From contig VWZW01005525.1 of the NCBI GenBank assembly GCA_013397115.1, positions 535,102-599,101 of the forward strand: a DNA stretch of 64,000 nucleotides, read 5' to 3'. The notes under the pieces are model-generated. The model did not search any database. It saw only the letters and a list, made by a program, of their open reading frames with translations, and was not told the DNA's origin. Positions 23,960 to 35,525 of the stretch are shown here, in pieces; within the stretch, counting starts at the first letter, position 1, and each line of letters opens with the position of its first letter. This DNA comes from Edolisoma coerulescens. Taxonomy: Eukaryota > Chordata > Aves > Passeriformes > Campephagidae. The translations under genes were made by a program, and so were the position numbers.

Positions 23960-24235
23960 CCCATGTCTGCCCGCCCCGTCACAGCGAGAACCACCGCTCC
24001 CNCGGGGCCACCGCGGGCGGGAGCGGGGGTCGCTCTCCCATCCCACCACCATCCCAGCCCCCTTCCTGCGGCTGCCGGGCGAAGGAGGACGCTGCACGGC
24101 GGCGGCGGCCCCGGCCCGTGCGCCCGCGGCCGCGGGGGAGGAGCGGNCATCCCTGTCCCTCATCCTTTCTCCCAGCCCTGCCCCCCACGCCCTGTCGCAG
24201 CCCTGATCCCCACCTGAAGTCGCACCTCCCCAAGT
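23960..24235 (+). promoter_or_regulatory. CpG island with two gaps, candidate R3HCC1L promoter
   Basis: Dense CpG sequence interrupted by single Ns at 24002 and 24147. It is the only strong CpG island between the CRTAC1 island and the first R3HCC1L coding exon at 29.07 kb, which begins after a splice acceptor and so needs an upstream non-coding exon. Assignment is by position; no transcription start is visible. Confidence 0.5.
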
Positions 24236-24769
24236 CCGCTGGCAGGCACCCCCCGGGATACCTGGATAACATGGCACACTGCAGACCCCATAACTCTGCC
24301 CACTGTACCGAGTCACAGGGCGGTGTGTCAGCCCTTGAGTGCAGGGGAGTTACGCGGATCCCTGGGTGCTCGGGGCGCCAGTCTGCCGTGCCCTGTAGAA
24401 CACGTGTTGGTGCTCACGGGTGCTGGACAGTTTTTCGTGGCTGCCTGCGGGCCCCTGGCATCGTCGTCCTATTCACACCACCTGCGAGGTTCTGTGTGCT
24501 GCCTGTGTGCTGTCACAGCCCTAGAGTGGCCCATGGCACGATGCTGGTGACCAGATCTGCCTCTTCCACATTTTGGGATGGTCACCCCAGTCACTTGCTT
24601 TCTGGTGTAAGTGCGCTGTAGGGTGCTGGGCCTTGGTTTTCAGGCTGCCGTTGCTCCTTGAGTAGCTGCTTTGGGTTATTTTACCTTCATTTTCCCAGGC
24701 TGGGTCTTGCTTTGTTTCTTGCTTACATTTCTTGGGTCCTTTGAATGGTGTTTCTACTCTGCATGGTGT

Positions 24770-24870
24770 TTGCAACAGCTCACTGCTCAGTATCATCTGC
24801 AAATTTAATGACAATTCATTATTCAAGTAAAAGCTTGAGAGATGGTGTAAAATGAGACCCTGAAGTTCAG
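24770..24870 (-). mobile_element. Diverged CR1-type LINE relic
   Basis: The stretch around TATCATCTGCAAATTTAATG resembles the antisense of the CR1 ORF2 block that often appears as CATCTGCAAATTTAATGAGC in vertebrate CR1 copies. Flanks 24.55-25.5 kb are T-rich and may belong to the same decayed insertion, but cannot be aligned by eye. Confidence 0.35.
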
Positions 24871-27609
24871 CTAAGTTGGCTTTTGCTTGCCTTATCAAAA
24901 AGCTTTGCCCAGCGATTCTTCTGAAATAACTCCTCTGGGCAAGCCAGTGTCCGCCGTTCATTCTGTTGGGTGTGCAGGCTCCTTTAGCTGCCAGTTCTGT
25001 TCCGCACTAGGGATAGGAACAGGGTTTATCCTGTTCTCAGCTCTGGTTTTGTTGTCCTTTCTTGCACAGAAAATCAGTGCCTTGTTTGCTCTACCCATCA
25101 CCAGCGCTCTGGTTTCTTCTCAGCACTGTGTGTCAGCGGGTTAATAGGTTCATCTCTGCCCTGGCCAGGCTGGCCAGGTGACTGTGTCTATGTGGACATG
25201 CTGTTTTTGCTTTCCCTGCAGCTGTTTTTGCAAGGCCTCTGCTTCATTTGCATTTTTCTGTTTAAAAAGAGTGATTTTTCCCTTTTGAGTCATCTTTATT
25301 TTTGAGCCATCATTAATTTTCTCTCCCTCCTTGTTTATTAATAGACCTTTTCACTTTTGTGCTGATTCTGCCTGGGTATATTTGTAAAGTCCTTTGTACT
25401 CCCCTTAGCATTCTGGCTGTTAACTCCTGCTGGTTTGTTGTCCCTTCCTTCCCCTCCTGCCCCCCTGCAGCAGTGAGGGGACACTATTGACTTACAAATC
25501 ATCTTCCTGTATGGAATGTTCCCCTCCTCTTGTTCCAGGTATCTCCTAAGAGCATCTATTCCAGGTGTCTCCTAAGAGTACTGCAAGTGAAAGGCATGAT
25601 TGAAATCTCTCTCAGTGCCTTTGACGCTTTTGCCACGCCCTCGAATAGCCACTGTTTGCTGTGGCTGCTGGAGAGTGTCTTTCTCCTGGCAGCAGGGGAC
25701 AGGGACGTCTTAAAGCCCGCGGGGCTGCGGGCAGGAGTTGGATGGAATGCAGCTCTTCATGCCTTGAATGCTTTGCTTTGCCTTGTACCGGTGGCTCTGT
25801 GTTCTTGCCTTTGCTCTGTCTGTCTCCACCAGGTATTCAGGTCCTTCCCTGGCCCCATCACCTGCTGTTGAGCCAGGTGGCCTGGGCTGGAGCTCTGCTG
25901 AGAGCAGGAGAGGTGCAAGGTAGCCAAAACCTCTGACAGTCCTTGCCCGATATGCTGGGGGCTGGTGTTGTGCAGTTGGTAAGTGTGCCATGGCACGTGC
26001 CTGGCATGGGATGAGTCCTGCGAGTGGCAGGTTCCCCAGTGGAGCTGTTTAGAATCTCCTTGTACCTGCCTTTTTATTAATCTTGTTATTATAGTTATTT
26101 TTTTCCCCTTCAAAGAGCCCAATCTGCTGCAGGCTGTAAAGAGTGACATTGTGGTGTGCGAGCTGCATGCCAAGGCTGCGTGAGGTCCCCCAAGGCTCCT
26201 GGTCCCCCAGTATTGCCATCCCTGTTCACTGTCAAGGCTTTAAGGTTATCTACTCTATTGATGGGAATATGGATTGAGTGGAATTAGAAACCTCGAAGGC
26301 TAAAAATACAGCTCCCTGCCAGGAAATGCGGCAGCCTGCTGAGAGGGTGCTGCGTGGTACTGAGACTTCTCCAGGAACTGGCATGTTCCACATGAGCACC
26401 ACAGCCCAGCATCCCTGCCTGTTCCCAGGTTCCCTGGGCAGGACTGTGGCTGGCTTGCTCTTGTTTGTGGGGTCCTTCCCTGGACAGGACAGGGAGAGGA
26501 GTCAGGGAGAAAACGCTGCCCCTGTGTGCTGCAGATGTTCGCTAGAGGAGAAACGCAGGCTGGCACGCGACCGGGCGGCTCGCTGAGACCTCACGAACAT
26601 GTACCATGAGCGCAAGCTCCCCACGAGCAGCGTGTTCCTGGGAACAGTGCAAGAGGAGCCTGTGCCTTCAGGGAGCTCTGTCTGCCTCCTGGCTGATGAG
26701 CCGGCATCCTCCTGGCCATGACTATGTTGTGCTGGGCTGGTGGGCTTTACATGCCAGACAGCTGGGCAGCGCTCCCATCACCACTTTTACCATGGTGCCA
26801 TGGCCTTTCCCTGCTTGGTGCCACAGTGCTGAGTTGTTTTGCTAGGCAGCTCCGTAAAACAGGACAGCATCTAGGGCAGCATAGGCCTTTTTGGGGATGC
26901 ACTGCCCATTGCTGCCTGTCTTTGTGGGGCAAGCTTGGTCCCAGACTCTGGAAGTGGCAGGGTTGCCCTGCCTAACGTAGTGTGAATGAGACCCAAAGCC
27001 AGGGCCATTGCTCTGCCTCCCAGAGCATGAAATCAGTCGGTGCCGACCCGTGGCTGTGGCATCGATGGAGTGTGTAATAGGCTGGGGGCAGGAGCTGTGC
27101 TGCCCTGTGGGGAAAAAACAAAGTGCTTCAGCATCCCTGCCAGTCTGGGTCATCTACCACCTTGCCATGCTTCTTCCTGGGCTGCAGGAAGCTGCTCTTC
27201 CCCAGCAGTGTGTGGCAGGCAGAGGCAAAGCTGTGCGGGGAGAGGATGCTCCCAGCACCAGCCGTCTGGCTAATGCTGCACCATCTGCTTTGGAGGGTGA
27301 GGCAAGGTGAATGGCAAGCTTTTGAGGAGCCCATAAATCCTGTGTACAAAGGCTCTTGGAGGTGACATGGGATGTGCATGGAGCAATGCTGCTTCTGGTT
27401 GCTCCCCGTGCTGGAAATTCTCAGGAAGCAGAGCCTAGGGAGATCGCTGACCCCCACAAGACATTCAGTGATGAGCCATGGGCTGGGATTCTGGGCTTGG
27501 CTGGGAAAAGTCCTTTAGCAGAACATGTTTCAGTGCAGTTGGAAGCTCTCCATGGTTGGAAATGGTGGTGCCGGGGGGGCTTCCAGTGCCCCCTCCCCCC
27601 TGGCACTCG

Positions 27610-27790
27610 GGCTGCCGCTCGGTGAGAAAATGTATAATGCCTCAGTGTTGAAAAATGACTAATCCAGTCCTTGGAAGGTTTGTAGGATACATTCCTTTCT
27701 TGCGGTCGATAAAGATAAAGGGGATCGTTCTGCCGCTAAAATTAGTGTATCAAAGAGGGGGAAAAAAATGACAAGAGCTGCGGAGACAGA
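27610..27790. promoter_or_regulatory. Candidate conserved non-coding element
   Basis: Non-repetitive AT-richer block with AAAATGTATAATGCC, TTGAAAAATGACTAATCC, GGTCGATAAAGATAAAGG (GATA-like), CTAAAATTAGTGTATC and AAAAATGATTGG (CCAAT box in reverse). It sits 1.3 kb 5' of the first R3HCC1L coding exon. Confidence 0.35.
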
Positions 27791-28164
27791 AAAATGATTG
27801 GGGCAGCCCTGGGATGGTGCTTAGCATCACTACGGTGCCCGTGCCTGCACGTCGTGTTCCTGCCCACCTTCGCAGCATGAGGTGCAGGCACGGGCGCCAC
27901 GGTCATGCTGGGGGTACTGCCCTGCTGGGCTTTTCCAGTGGTTTCCAGAGAGCCACAAGAGACTCATCCATCGTGCCAAGGCAATGGTCTGTCCATCCAT
28001 CAGGAAGAGGGGATGATGCCATGTAGAATGGGCAGCCCTAGCCACTTTCCAGCCAGTGGTTGGCCTCCCCTCGCCTTCCCGGCACCACTGCTGGCTGTTG
28101 GTGAGGGGCCACGGAGAGCGTTCGCGCCTCGGTCAGGGGCTGTGTGGAGGGGAGGCTAATGTAC

Positions 28165-28420
28165 CGGAGGTGCCTCGGAAATGAGAGCCTTGGATGGGTT
28201 CCTGGCCCTATTGATCTGCCGGCAGTTTATGCATCCTGACATTCATAATCTCGCTCGGCGCTGATGGTCCAGATTAATGGGCCCAGAGGCTGTCCATCCG
28301 TCACTTCACATTAATTACTGAAGAGGTGTTTTTCCAGTGATTTACCTGACAGCGGCCTGTGATGAATCCCCCTAAACGGAGTGGGCAGTGATTAATCATG
28401 GGGCCCCAGCCCAGCCCCAC
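28165..28420. promoter_or_regulatory. Homeodomain-site cluster, candidate conserved enhancer
   Basis: About 250 bases with repeated ATTA/TAAT cores: CATTCATAATC, CCAGATTAATGG, CACATTAATTACTG, CAGTGATTAATCATGG, plus TTTATGCATCC (octamer-like). The spacing and richness are unlike flanking GC-rich sequence. No ORF or repeat explains it. It lies 0.7 kb upstream of the R3HCC1L coding exon. Confidence 0.45.
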
Positions 28421-29086
28421 TCTGCCTTCCCCTCAACCACAGTGCAGCCCCCCGCACCATCCGTCTCCATAAACCCTGTCTGATGCATATTTATAGGGGC
28501 AGGGGGGCCTGGCCGCTTGCGGCATGCCTGCTTCTGCCAAAGATGATGAAAAATAAATCTCTGTCGGGACAGGGCAGCAGGTGAGCAGGGCTGCAGCATG
28601 CCATGGTCCCGCGCCAGGGTATCCCTGCGCTGGGGTTTGCTTTCTGTTGTTCTGTGGCTGCCTCAGGCTTCTCTGTGGTTTTTGATGCCTGAGTAGTGCA
28701 TGGTCTCAGTGTTCTGCTGCAGCTGCAGACACTGCTTCCTTGAGCTAGAGGGTCCCAGGTAGCAGCTGTTGGAGCAGGGCAGGTGCCTCAGTGATTCTGT
28801 CAGGATTTCCCTGCTTCCCCCAAGCCGGATACACCCCACCAAAGGCTGTGGGGCCATGGGGTGCTCTGGGCCCCAAACCCTGTCTGCAGATATGTTGCTG
28901 CGGGGTGGCGTTGGGGCTCCTCAGCCCATGGCTGTGTGCCAGCTGCTGAAGGAGCAAGGGTTGGGTGCTGGGACCCCGCCTCAGTGACCTGGGCGGGCGC
29001 TGCCCGCTGTGCACTGGGCTCTGGGGCTGTTGGGCTGTGGGCGGGACAGTGACGCCGTTCTCTCCTTGGCAGGCAGCGGTGGCACC

Positions 29087-32000
29087 ATGCAGCAGGAGGC
29101 GGAGGGCAGCCGGCCGCGCCGCAGGAAGCCCGACATGGCCCTCTACGTGCCCAAAGCGCGGCGGGAGAGAGAGGCACAGGCGGCAGGTGACGCACGGGCT
29201 GGGCCCCGCCGGGAGCCCGAGAACCGCGGCCTGGGGCAGGACGCTGGCTGGAGCAGCGGCGAGGGGCACAGGCCAAGCCCCCGTGCCAGAACACAGGCAG
29301 GCAGAGCGGCAAGGAGGGAGAACAAGGTGGATGCCGGCCCAAAGGAGTTGCGGACAGCCTCTGCCAAGCACAGCCGTAGGACAGGAGGCAGCTGCCCCAT
29401 TGCACTGGAAAGCCTGGAGGCATCACCCAGCATGTGTGAGCCATGCCCAGATCCAGCTGTTGTTCAGCCCTGGGACAGGCAGGACAAAGCATCTCATGAA
29501 GGACCCGGAGAGCTCAGCCATGGCCACAGGATGATAAGGACTGAGCCTGACCCTCCATCCCCACCGAGTGCCCAGACTGAGGCTGTGAAGGCCACCCCCG
29601 AGCCTGGGGATGACCCCACTAGCCCAGCACCCACTGCTAGCCCAACACTGGTTTGTCAGACAGGTCTGAGTGGCGTGTTGGAGCACTTGGGGGACAGCAC
29701 CCCAGATCCAGCTGGGGACCTCTCCCAAAGCCTGGGAGAGGCTGTCCTGCAGTCAGCAGGGGTGGGCAACCATGGCAGGGTGCCCCAGTTGGTGGGGGAG
29801 ACAGTGGGTCCGAAAGCCTGGGAGGAGGAGAGGGAGGAGGAGAGGTCTCTCCTGGCAGAGCAGAGCAAGGGTTGTGCCACTGGGGTAGAAGAGGAGATGT
29901 GGGGAGGCAGGGCTGAGCTTCCTGGGGAGAGCACCTTGTGTGTGCCAGGAGCCAGCTGTGGACCCGTGTTATTGGGGGGTATCACGGGGGATGTGCCCGT
30001 ACTCCCAGGGGGGAGCACTCCACGGCAGGGCACGGGCAGCCCATCCCAGCTCCTGCCTGTGATGAAGGAGAGCACTGCTGGTGCTGGGGATCCCGGTGGG
30101 GAGGGTGACCTGGTGCCCGCTGTAGAGGAAGCGGGCAGCACTTCTGCCTGCACAGATGGCAGTGCTGGGGCTGAGAGCAGCCCGTGGGAGGGAACACCTC
30201 TGGAAAGCTGTGAGCCCCCACCATCCCTAGAGCTGCTGTGCCACGGCATGGAGGGGATCTCGCCTGCATCCTGGGCCAAGGAGCTGGCAAGGCCAGATGA
30301 GGATGTGGGCTCGCTGCAGAAGCACCAGGAGGCTGAGAAGGAAGAGAGAGGTCTCCACAGCAGCTCCCCAAAGGAAGGACAGACCACTGCCAGTGCTGAA
30401 ACCCCGAGCCAGACCAGCCCAGGTGCTGAGGAGAGCTGGGATGTGCTGTTCAACGATGATGGGGACTGCCTGGACCCACGCCTGCTGGAGGAGGTACTTC
30501 CTGCAAGCCAGTGTTTGTGGGGATTTGCAGGGATGGTGACTGGTGCCTGCTGGGATGTGGGGGATGTCTGTTCCTGTGTTCTCTGGGGTGAGTGCATGGG
30601 GTGGATGGGCTGCACTCAGGGCATAGTCAGCCTAGCTGGCTGTGCTACCTGCTCTTAGAGCTAGCCTTCCCCTCTGGTGCCAAAACACCTGGAATCTCCA
30701 CCTTCCTCCATCTGTCCCATCCCATCCCGCATTGCTGGTGAAGGCTGGGGGGATCGTTCCTCTGTAGTACATAAAGTGCACCCAGTAGAACTCCTGAAGT
30801 GCTGTAAACTGCAACTGCACCCTCATGAAACCAGGGCTGGGGATAAAGAAATGGGCTGAGATGTATGGGCTCCCATTGAAACAACAACGGGATGTTTCCT
30901 CGAAACTATGGCTTCTTAATCAGCTGTGGCTCATTGCCATTCCCTCCTGCACACATGCTGCTGAATTTACTACAGTTGGCTGCTTAGTGCCGGGGCCCTC
31001 ACCGTTCTGCTGCCGTTCGCGAGGAAAGCTCGGCTCCTGCAGCAAGGCCAGATATCCCTTATTGCATTTTAAATCAGTAGCATCAAACTGGTAATTTTCC
31101 AAATGACGTTAATGTACCTGAAGAAACAAACAGCGTTAATATTGTTACATCCAGCGTCTGTCTACCCCTGGCTGGAAGCAGGGTGTGAAGTGGTGGGTGG
31201 TGCCTTCCTAACAGCGTCTGTGAAGGGATGAGATTAACTCAAGAGCACACTTACTGAGGGGCACGGATCCCACCTTGTCCACAAGGCCGTGCTTGGGCAG
31301 ATGTGTCCTCTCGGAGCCTGGCACGGTGCTGAGACAGTGGGTGGGACACACAGGGCTCGCATTTGGGGGGATGTGGAAGGGCGTTGGGTATCCCCATCGT
31401 TGCCTGGCTGTGCTCCCCTCAGCCACTGTCCCCCACCCTCCAGATGGGAGGTTGTGGTGAATGCTGGTGGGAGGAGGACAGCACTGCTGCTCTGAGGCAG
31501 CTGGTGCAGGTGGCATTGGCTTTCTGTGGGCTGATGCCATGGGCATGGCTTTGTCCTCGGGGGAGGAAGTTCAGGGGGGATCCCTGTTGTGGTGCAGCCA
31601 TAGGATGCCGTGGGCAAGGCTGTGCTGTGCAGTACAGGTTCTCACTCCAAGGAGTATCTGTATGGGCTCCCCTATGCACAAGCTCTGAGACAAGTTTGAG
31701 CTCTTCAGGGAGCTTCCCAAAATGGGTGAAAAAGAACCTGAAATAGGGATTTATCAAAAGTTGCCATCTTTGTCCCCTGCAGATTCCCATGTGGAGCCTC
31801 GTGCTTCCTGAGCCCTCTGAGCTCTCAGCAGGTGCATGTAGCTGCTTGGGGAGGGCGCAGGCTCTCGGGAAGATGGACCTGTTGTTAATTAACAAAAAGA
31901 ACAAGAAAATTAGTAACATCTTCCTCGTAACCGAATCCTTATGCAATGCAGATAGCTGGCAGAGAGCAAGATTTATGACGTTCTGTGTGGAGGAGAGATT

Positions 32001-35000
32001 TCTGATAGCGGACGGCTCTTCAATCTAGCAGGAAAAAAAACACCACAGTGAGCACCATTGGCTGGAAGCTGAAACCAGACAAATTCAGAGTAGAAATCAG
32101 TTTGAACAGAGAGTAATTAAGCACTGCGACCGTTTCCTTGCAGGCTCTTTGGGCTCTCCATCAGGCGGTGCGGCACGGCAGGGGCCGCGGTGCGTGTGTG
32201 CCCAGGGCTGTGGTGCAAGCGAGCAGCCACAGACCCCTCTGACCTGCTCTGGCAGGAGTGTGTCTTTAGAGAGCAGTGAGATGTGATGGACAGGCTTCAT
32301 TTTCCTGGTCATCTGTCTGTCCATCCATCAGTGAACCCTCCCCAGGATGCCTGCCAGGGCTGGGGACCATACCATGGCTCCCATCCCTGCCCTGCCCCGT
32401 GGCTGGGGAGCTGCTGGCACGCTGCGTGCTGGGGCTGGCAGTGCTGAGGGACCTGTTGAGCCGTGCCTGCCGCGTGGCTGAGCCCTGCTGCCAGACGGCT
32501 CCTGTCCTTCCTGCCCCGCCACACTTGGTGATTTGTGAAGGTCAAGGACCGCTCCAGCACTCTGTGCTCCTGCTCTCTAATCATCTTCCCAGTGCCTGGC
32601 ACTACCTGAGTGCTCTGCTCCCTCAAGCAGCACCGCAGGGCTTTATCCTGCCTGGGAATGGCTCCCTTGCCTTCCCCGAGCAGGCGCAGGGTGCCTGAGT
32701 GTGCTGCCCTGCACGGGGGTGATGGCCGGGCAGGCGGCTCTGCTGGCAGTGCTGGCCTGTCCCGTGAGCTCCATAACTCAGCTCTACCCTCCGCCGGCAT
32801 CCAGCCGCTATGGCAGCACCCCCTCACCTGTCGTGAATCCATCTTCCCCATAAAATTGTCAGAATGAGCACTTTTTATTGACTGAGCTGGCTGGGATTTA
32901 TGGACTCTTAACCTTGCAGCCGTGGTGTGCTCTGCTATGATCGCTTAGGGGATCGGGGTGGGAACCTGCCTGAGTTATGTACCCATTTCCTGGCATTGTG
33001 CCAGCCCCATGCTCCTGGGGGAACAGGGGAGCTGTCAGTGGCTTTGGGCTGCACTTGGCCTGTCTTCCTGTGTCTCAGCTGAAGCAGGGCAGTGAGTCCC
33101 CTTGGCCACTGGCACGGCGTGGATGGGAAATCAAGGGTTCAGCAAGCGATGCAGGGTGGCCCACTGGGCAGAAGGCGGTGCAGGGTGACCAACTGGCAGT
33201 GGCAAGGCTGTGGGACAGGGGGAAATAGGGGTGGCTGCACCCCTGTGTTGTGGCAGTGGGAGGCTGCGGCCTGTGTTTTAAAATAAAGGTTAAAAAAAGT
33301 GCAAGGTAGAAAACCTCTACAGCCAATCTCTTTTAGGGCTGCAGAAAGTGCCCCTCTGTGAGGTACTAAAGGTGCACAATCCATTTTATCAAGAAGAAGA
33401 TCGAGAAGGGACTTGATTGACATTAGTAAGTGCTGTGACGGGGAGGGGACCAGGGACTGCGAGTTCTTTAATCCAGCAGAGAGGCAGAACAAGAACTGCC
33501 GGCTGGAAAGTGAAGTCAGACAAATTCAAATGAGAAATAAAGCATAAATTTTTAGGTGCACAGGTGATTAACCAGCAGAACTTGCTCCTCAGTGGAGCAC
33601 TGTCTTTTTCATCTTGGCATCTGGGGTGCTGATGGGCTGCTCCAGTGCATGTGCTGCAGTCAGGGCGCTCTGAGCCTGATGCTTCCATGTGGCACAGAGA
33701 CATCAGTCTTTCCTCCTGGTGTTATTGTCCTGCTCCTTGTTCTTCCCAAACGTATTTCAGGTCATCACATCACTGTGGAAGGAGGGGTGTGCTTGGAGGT
33801 GCATGTGCTGTTTCACCCCTGCCATTCCCACCATATCCCTGATGGGGCTGCAGAGCCTGGCAAGTGAAGGAATGCTGGTGATGGGAGAAGCAAGTGCATG
33901 GTGTGAGAACCCTGGCTGATAACTCCTAATTCTCAATGCCACGAATCCATCTGCAGTGCTGGGGTGGGGTGCAGGGGCCTGGACAACTTTCTGGGGAGCA
34001 CTTGCCATGGATTGGGAACTGCTGTGGGGCAGGTGAGCGTGGGTTGCTCAGTGCTGTGCCTGTCCTACTGCTGCAGCTCTCAGGGGGTGAGAAGCACCGG
34101 GAGAGCCAGCAGTCACCGCGCTTCAACTACTACGGGGCTGAACCTGCTGCGCCAGACATCAGCGATGATGAGCTGCCCCACGTCATCGAGATCTACGATT
34201 TCCCCTCGGATTTCCGCACCGAGGACCTGATGCGTGTCTTCTGCAGCTATCAGTGAGTCTGCCAGCACTCTGTCCCCAGTGCTGGGGTTCCCTGCCTGGG
34301 CTCTGCTCCAGACGGCTGCCCATCAGGTGCTGATGCCTTGCTGAGCTTCCCTCTCTTCGGCAGGAAAAAAGGCTTTGATATTAAGTGGGTGGATGATACG
34401 CACGCCCTGGGCATCTTCTCCAGCCCCATAACAGGTACTGCTCCTGGTTCAGCTGGGGATGGGCAGAGAGGAGGCATCCCTCTCCCGCAGGCAGATCCTG
34501 GGCATGGGGCTGACCCTGCACGTGGACATGCTGCTCTCTTCCTGCAGCACGCGATGCCCTCAGCACCAAGCACCTGATGGTGAGGACGCGCCCACTCTCC
34601 CAGGGCACCCGCGCCTCTAAAGCCAAAGCCAGGGCATATGCTGGTGAGTGGTGCTGCCCTGTGCCAGCTTGTACCTTCGTGCTTGTGCTGCAACATCATC
34701 CTGGTAATTGGGGAGTGGCGAGGCAGCCAGCACGGCTGCTCCGCTGTGCCGGCTGCCCTGTCCCTCCCAGAATGCCGCACTAATGTCCCCCATCTTCACA
34801 GAGTACCTGCAGCCGGCCAAGGAGCGCCCTGAAACATCAGCTGTCCTGGCCAGGCGGCTGGTGATTGGTGCCCTGGGGGTACGGAGCAATCAGACACCAG
34901 CCCAGCGAGATGCAGAGCGGAGGAAGCTGCAAGAAGCTCAAGGTGAGTTTTGGATGCCTGGAGGGGCTGCAGAATGGGCGGGCCTTCCTCATGCATGCTC

Positions 35001-35165
35001 CTTCTTACAGGGTGCTGGGTGGGAGGGGGCTGCACCAGAGTGGACTCCAGCCACCTCCACAGGGAGGTGGGGTGATAGGGATGTGGCATTGACCCTCTTG
35101 TCTCTGCAGAGAGGAAGCGCCTGGAGAATAAGCAGCGGGAGGATGCCTGGGAGGGCCGGGACTGA
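29087..35165 (+). CDS. R3HCC1L: R3HCC1L, R3H domain and coiled-coil containing 1-like
   Basis: Exons 29087-30493, 34077-34252, 34364-34434, 34548-34643, 34802-34942 and 35110-35165, all joined in frame, about 648 residues. ATG 29087 lies in a CACCATG context just inside an exon whose acceptor is at 29071-29076. The N-terminus carries the conserved basic segment PDMALYVPKARR; a short YVPxARR motif of this kind resembles exon-junction-complex binding motifs, which is an inference. A long, acidic, low-complexity middle in the first coding exon is poorly conserved. The C-terminal part is strongly conserved: PHVIEIYDFP, KKGFDIKWVDDTHALG, KTRPLSQ-like and LVIGALGVRS segments, ending in a lysine/glutamate-rich coiled coil (RKRLENKQRED). 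Molecular function is poorly known; the family is linked to RNA-binding folds. Confidence 0.95.
31975..32118 (+). mobile_element. Old CR1/L3-like LINE relic, plus orientation
   Basis: Recognisable by CTCTTCAATCTAGCAGG, CATTGGCTGGAAGCTGAAAC and CAGACAAATTCAGAGTAG, the same ordered blocks as in the copy at 33.4 kb. Strongly diverged; boundaries approximate. Confidence 0.55.
33350..33605 (+). mobile_element. Old CR1/L3-like LINE relic, plus orientation
   Basis: Ordered blocks: GAAGGGACTTGATTGAC, GAGTTCTTTAATCCAGCAGAG, GAACAAGAACTGCCGGCTGG, AGACAAATTCAAATGAG, AAATTTTTAGGTGCACAGG, TTAACCAGCAGAACTTGCTC. These follow the 3' ORF2 order of CR1/L3 LINEs. It is the best preserved of the four relics in the window. 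Confidence 0.6.
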
Positions 35166-35498
35166 GCCAGGAGGCTGCACTTTCAGGCCATGTCCCTCTC
35201 TGCAGGCAGGCAGAGCACTCCGCGTCTCAGAGCTGGGATGGATTCTGCACTGCATCCAAAGGCACTGGGCTGCTTCACCGAAGGGGCTGAGCAGCATGTG
35301 GGCTGGCTGGTGCTGTGGGGATGCTGGTGCTGTCAGGCACCACTGCCCACCCTGTCCAGGGCAGAACCCCCAAGGCTGCCAGCCGCAGCAGGAGCAACAG
35401 CAGGCTGCAGGGAGCTCAGCAGAGAGCATGGGGGGCGGTGTGGGGCGGCCCTGGCCACCTGGCGGGGCCTTGTGAGAGTTTCTGTCCTTTATTTTGCT

Positions 35499-35504
35499 AA
35501 TAAA
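35499..35504 (+). terminator. R3HCC1L: R3HCC1L poly(A) signal
   Basis: AATAAA about 335 bases after the TGA at 35163-35165, followed by a T-rich stretch. The 3' UTR thus ends near 35.52 kb. Confidence 0.85.
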
Positions 35505-35525
35505 TGCCATTTATTTTATTTGCTT

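Larger units (their letters stand above)
30494..34076 (+). other. Large first coding intron of R3HCC1L
   Basis: 3.6 kb intron from donor GTACTT to acceptor CTGCAG. It holds two old CR1/L3-like relics (listed) and no recognisable exon. Reading straight through the donor gives a stop at about 30658. A plus-strand AATAAA at about 33281 is probably incidental. Confidence 0.7.

Noticed and set aside
23578..24621. 347-codon plus-strand open frame
   Set aside because: It spans a CpG island with two gaps and continues into non-coding DNA; low-complexity Pro/Arg/Gly content and no splice or homology support.
30494..30658. Read-through extension of the R3HCC1L first coding exon
   Set aside because: A good GTACTT donor and the in-phase next exon at 34077, which continues the conserved sequence, show this is intron.
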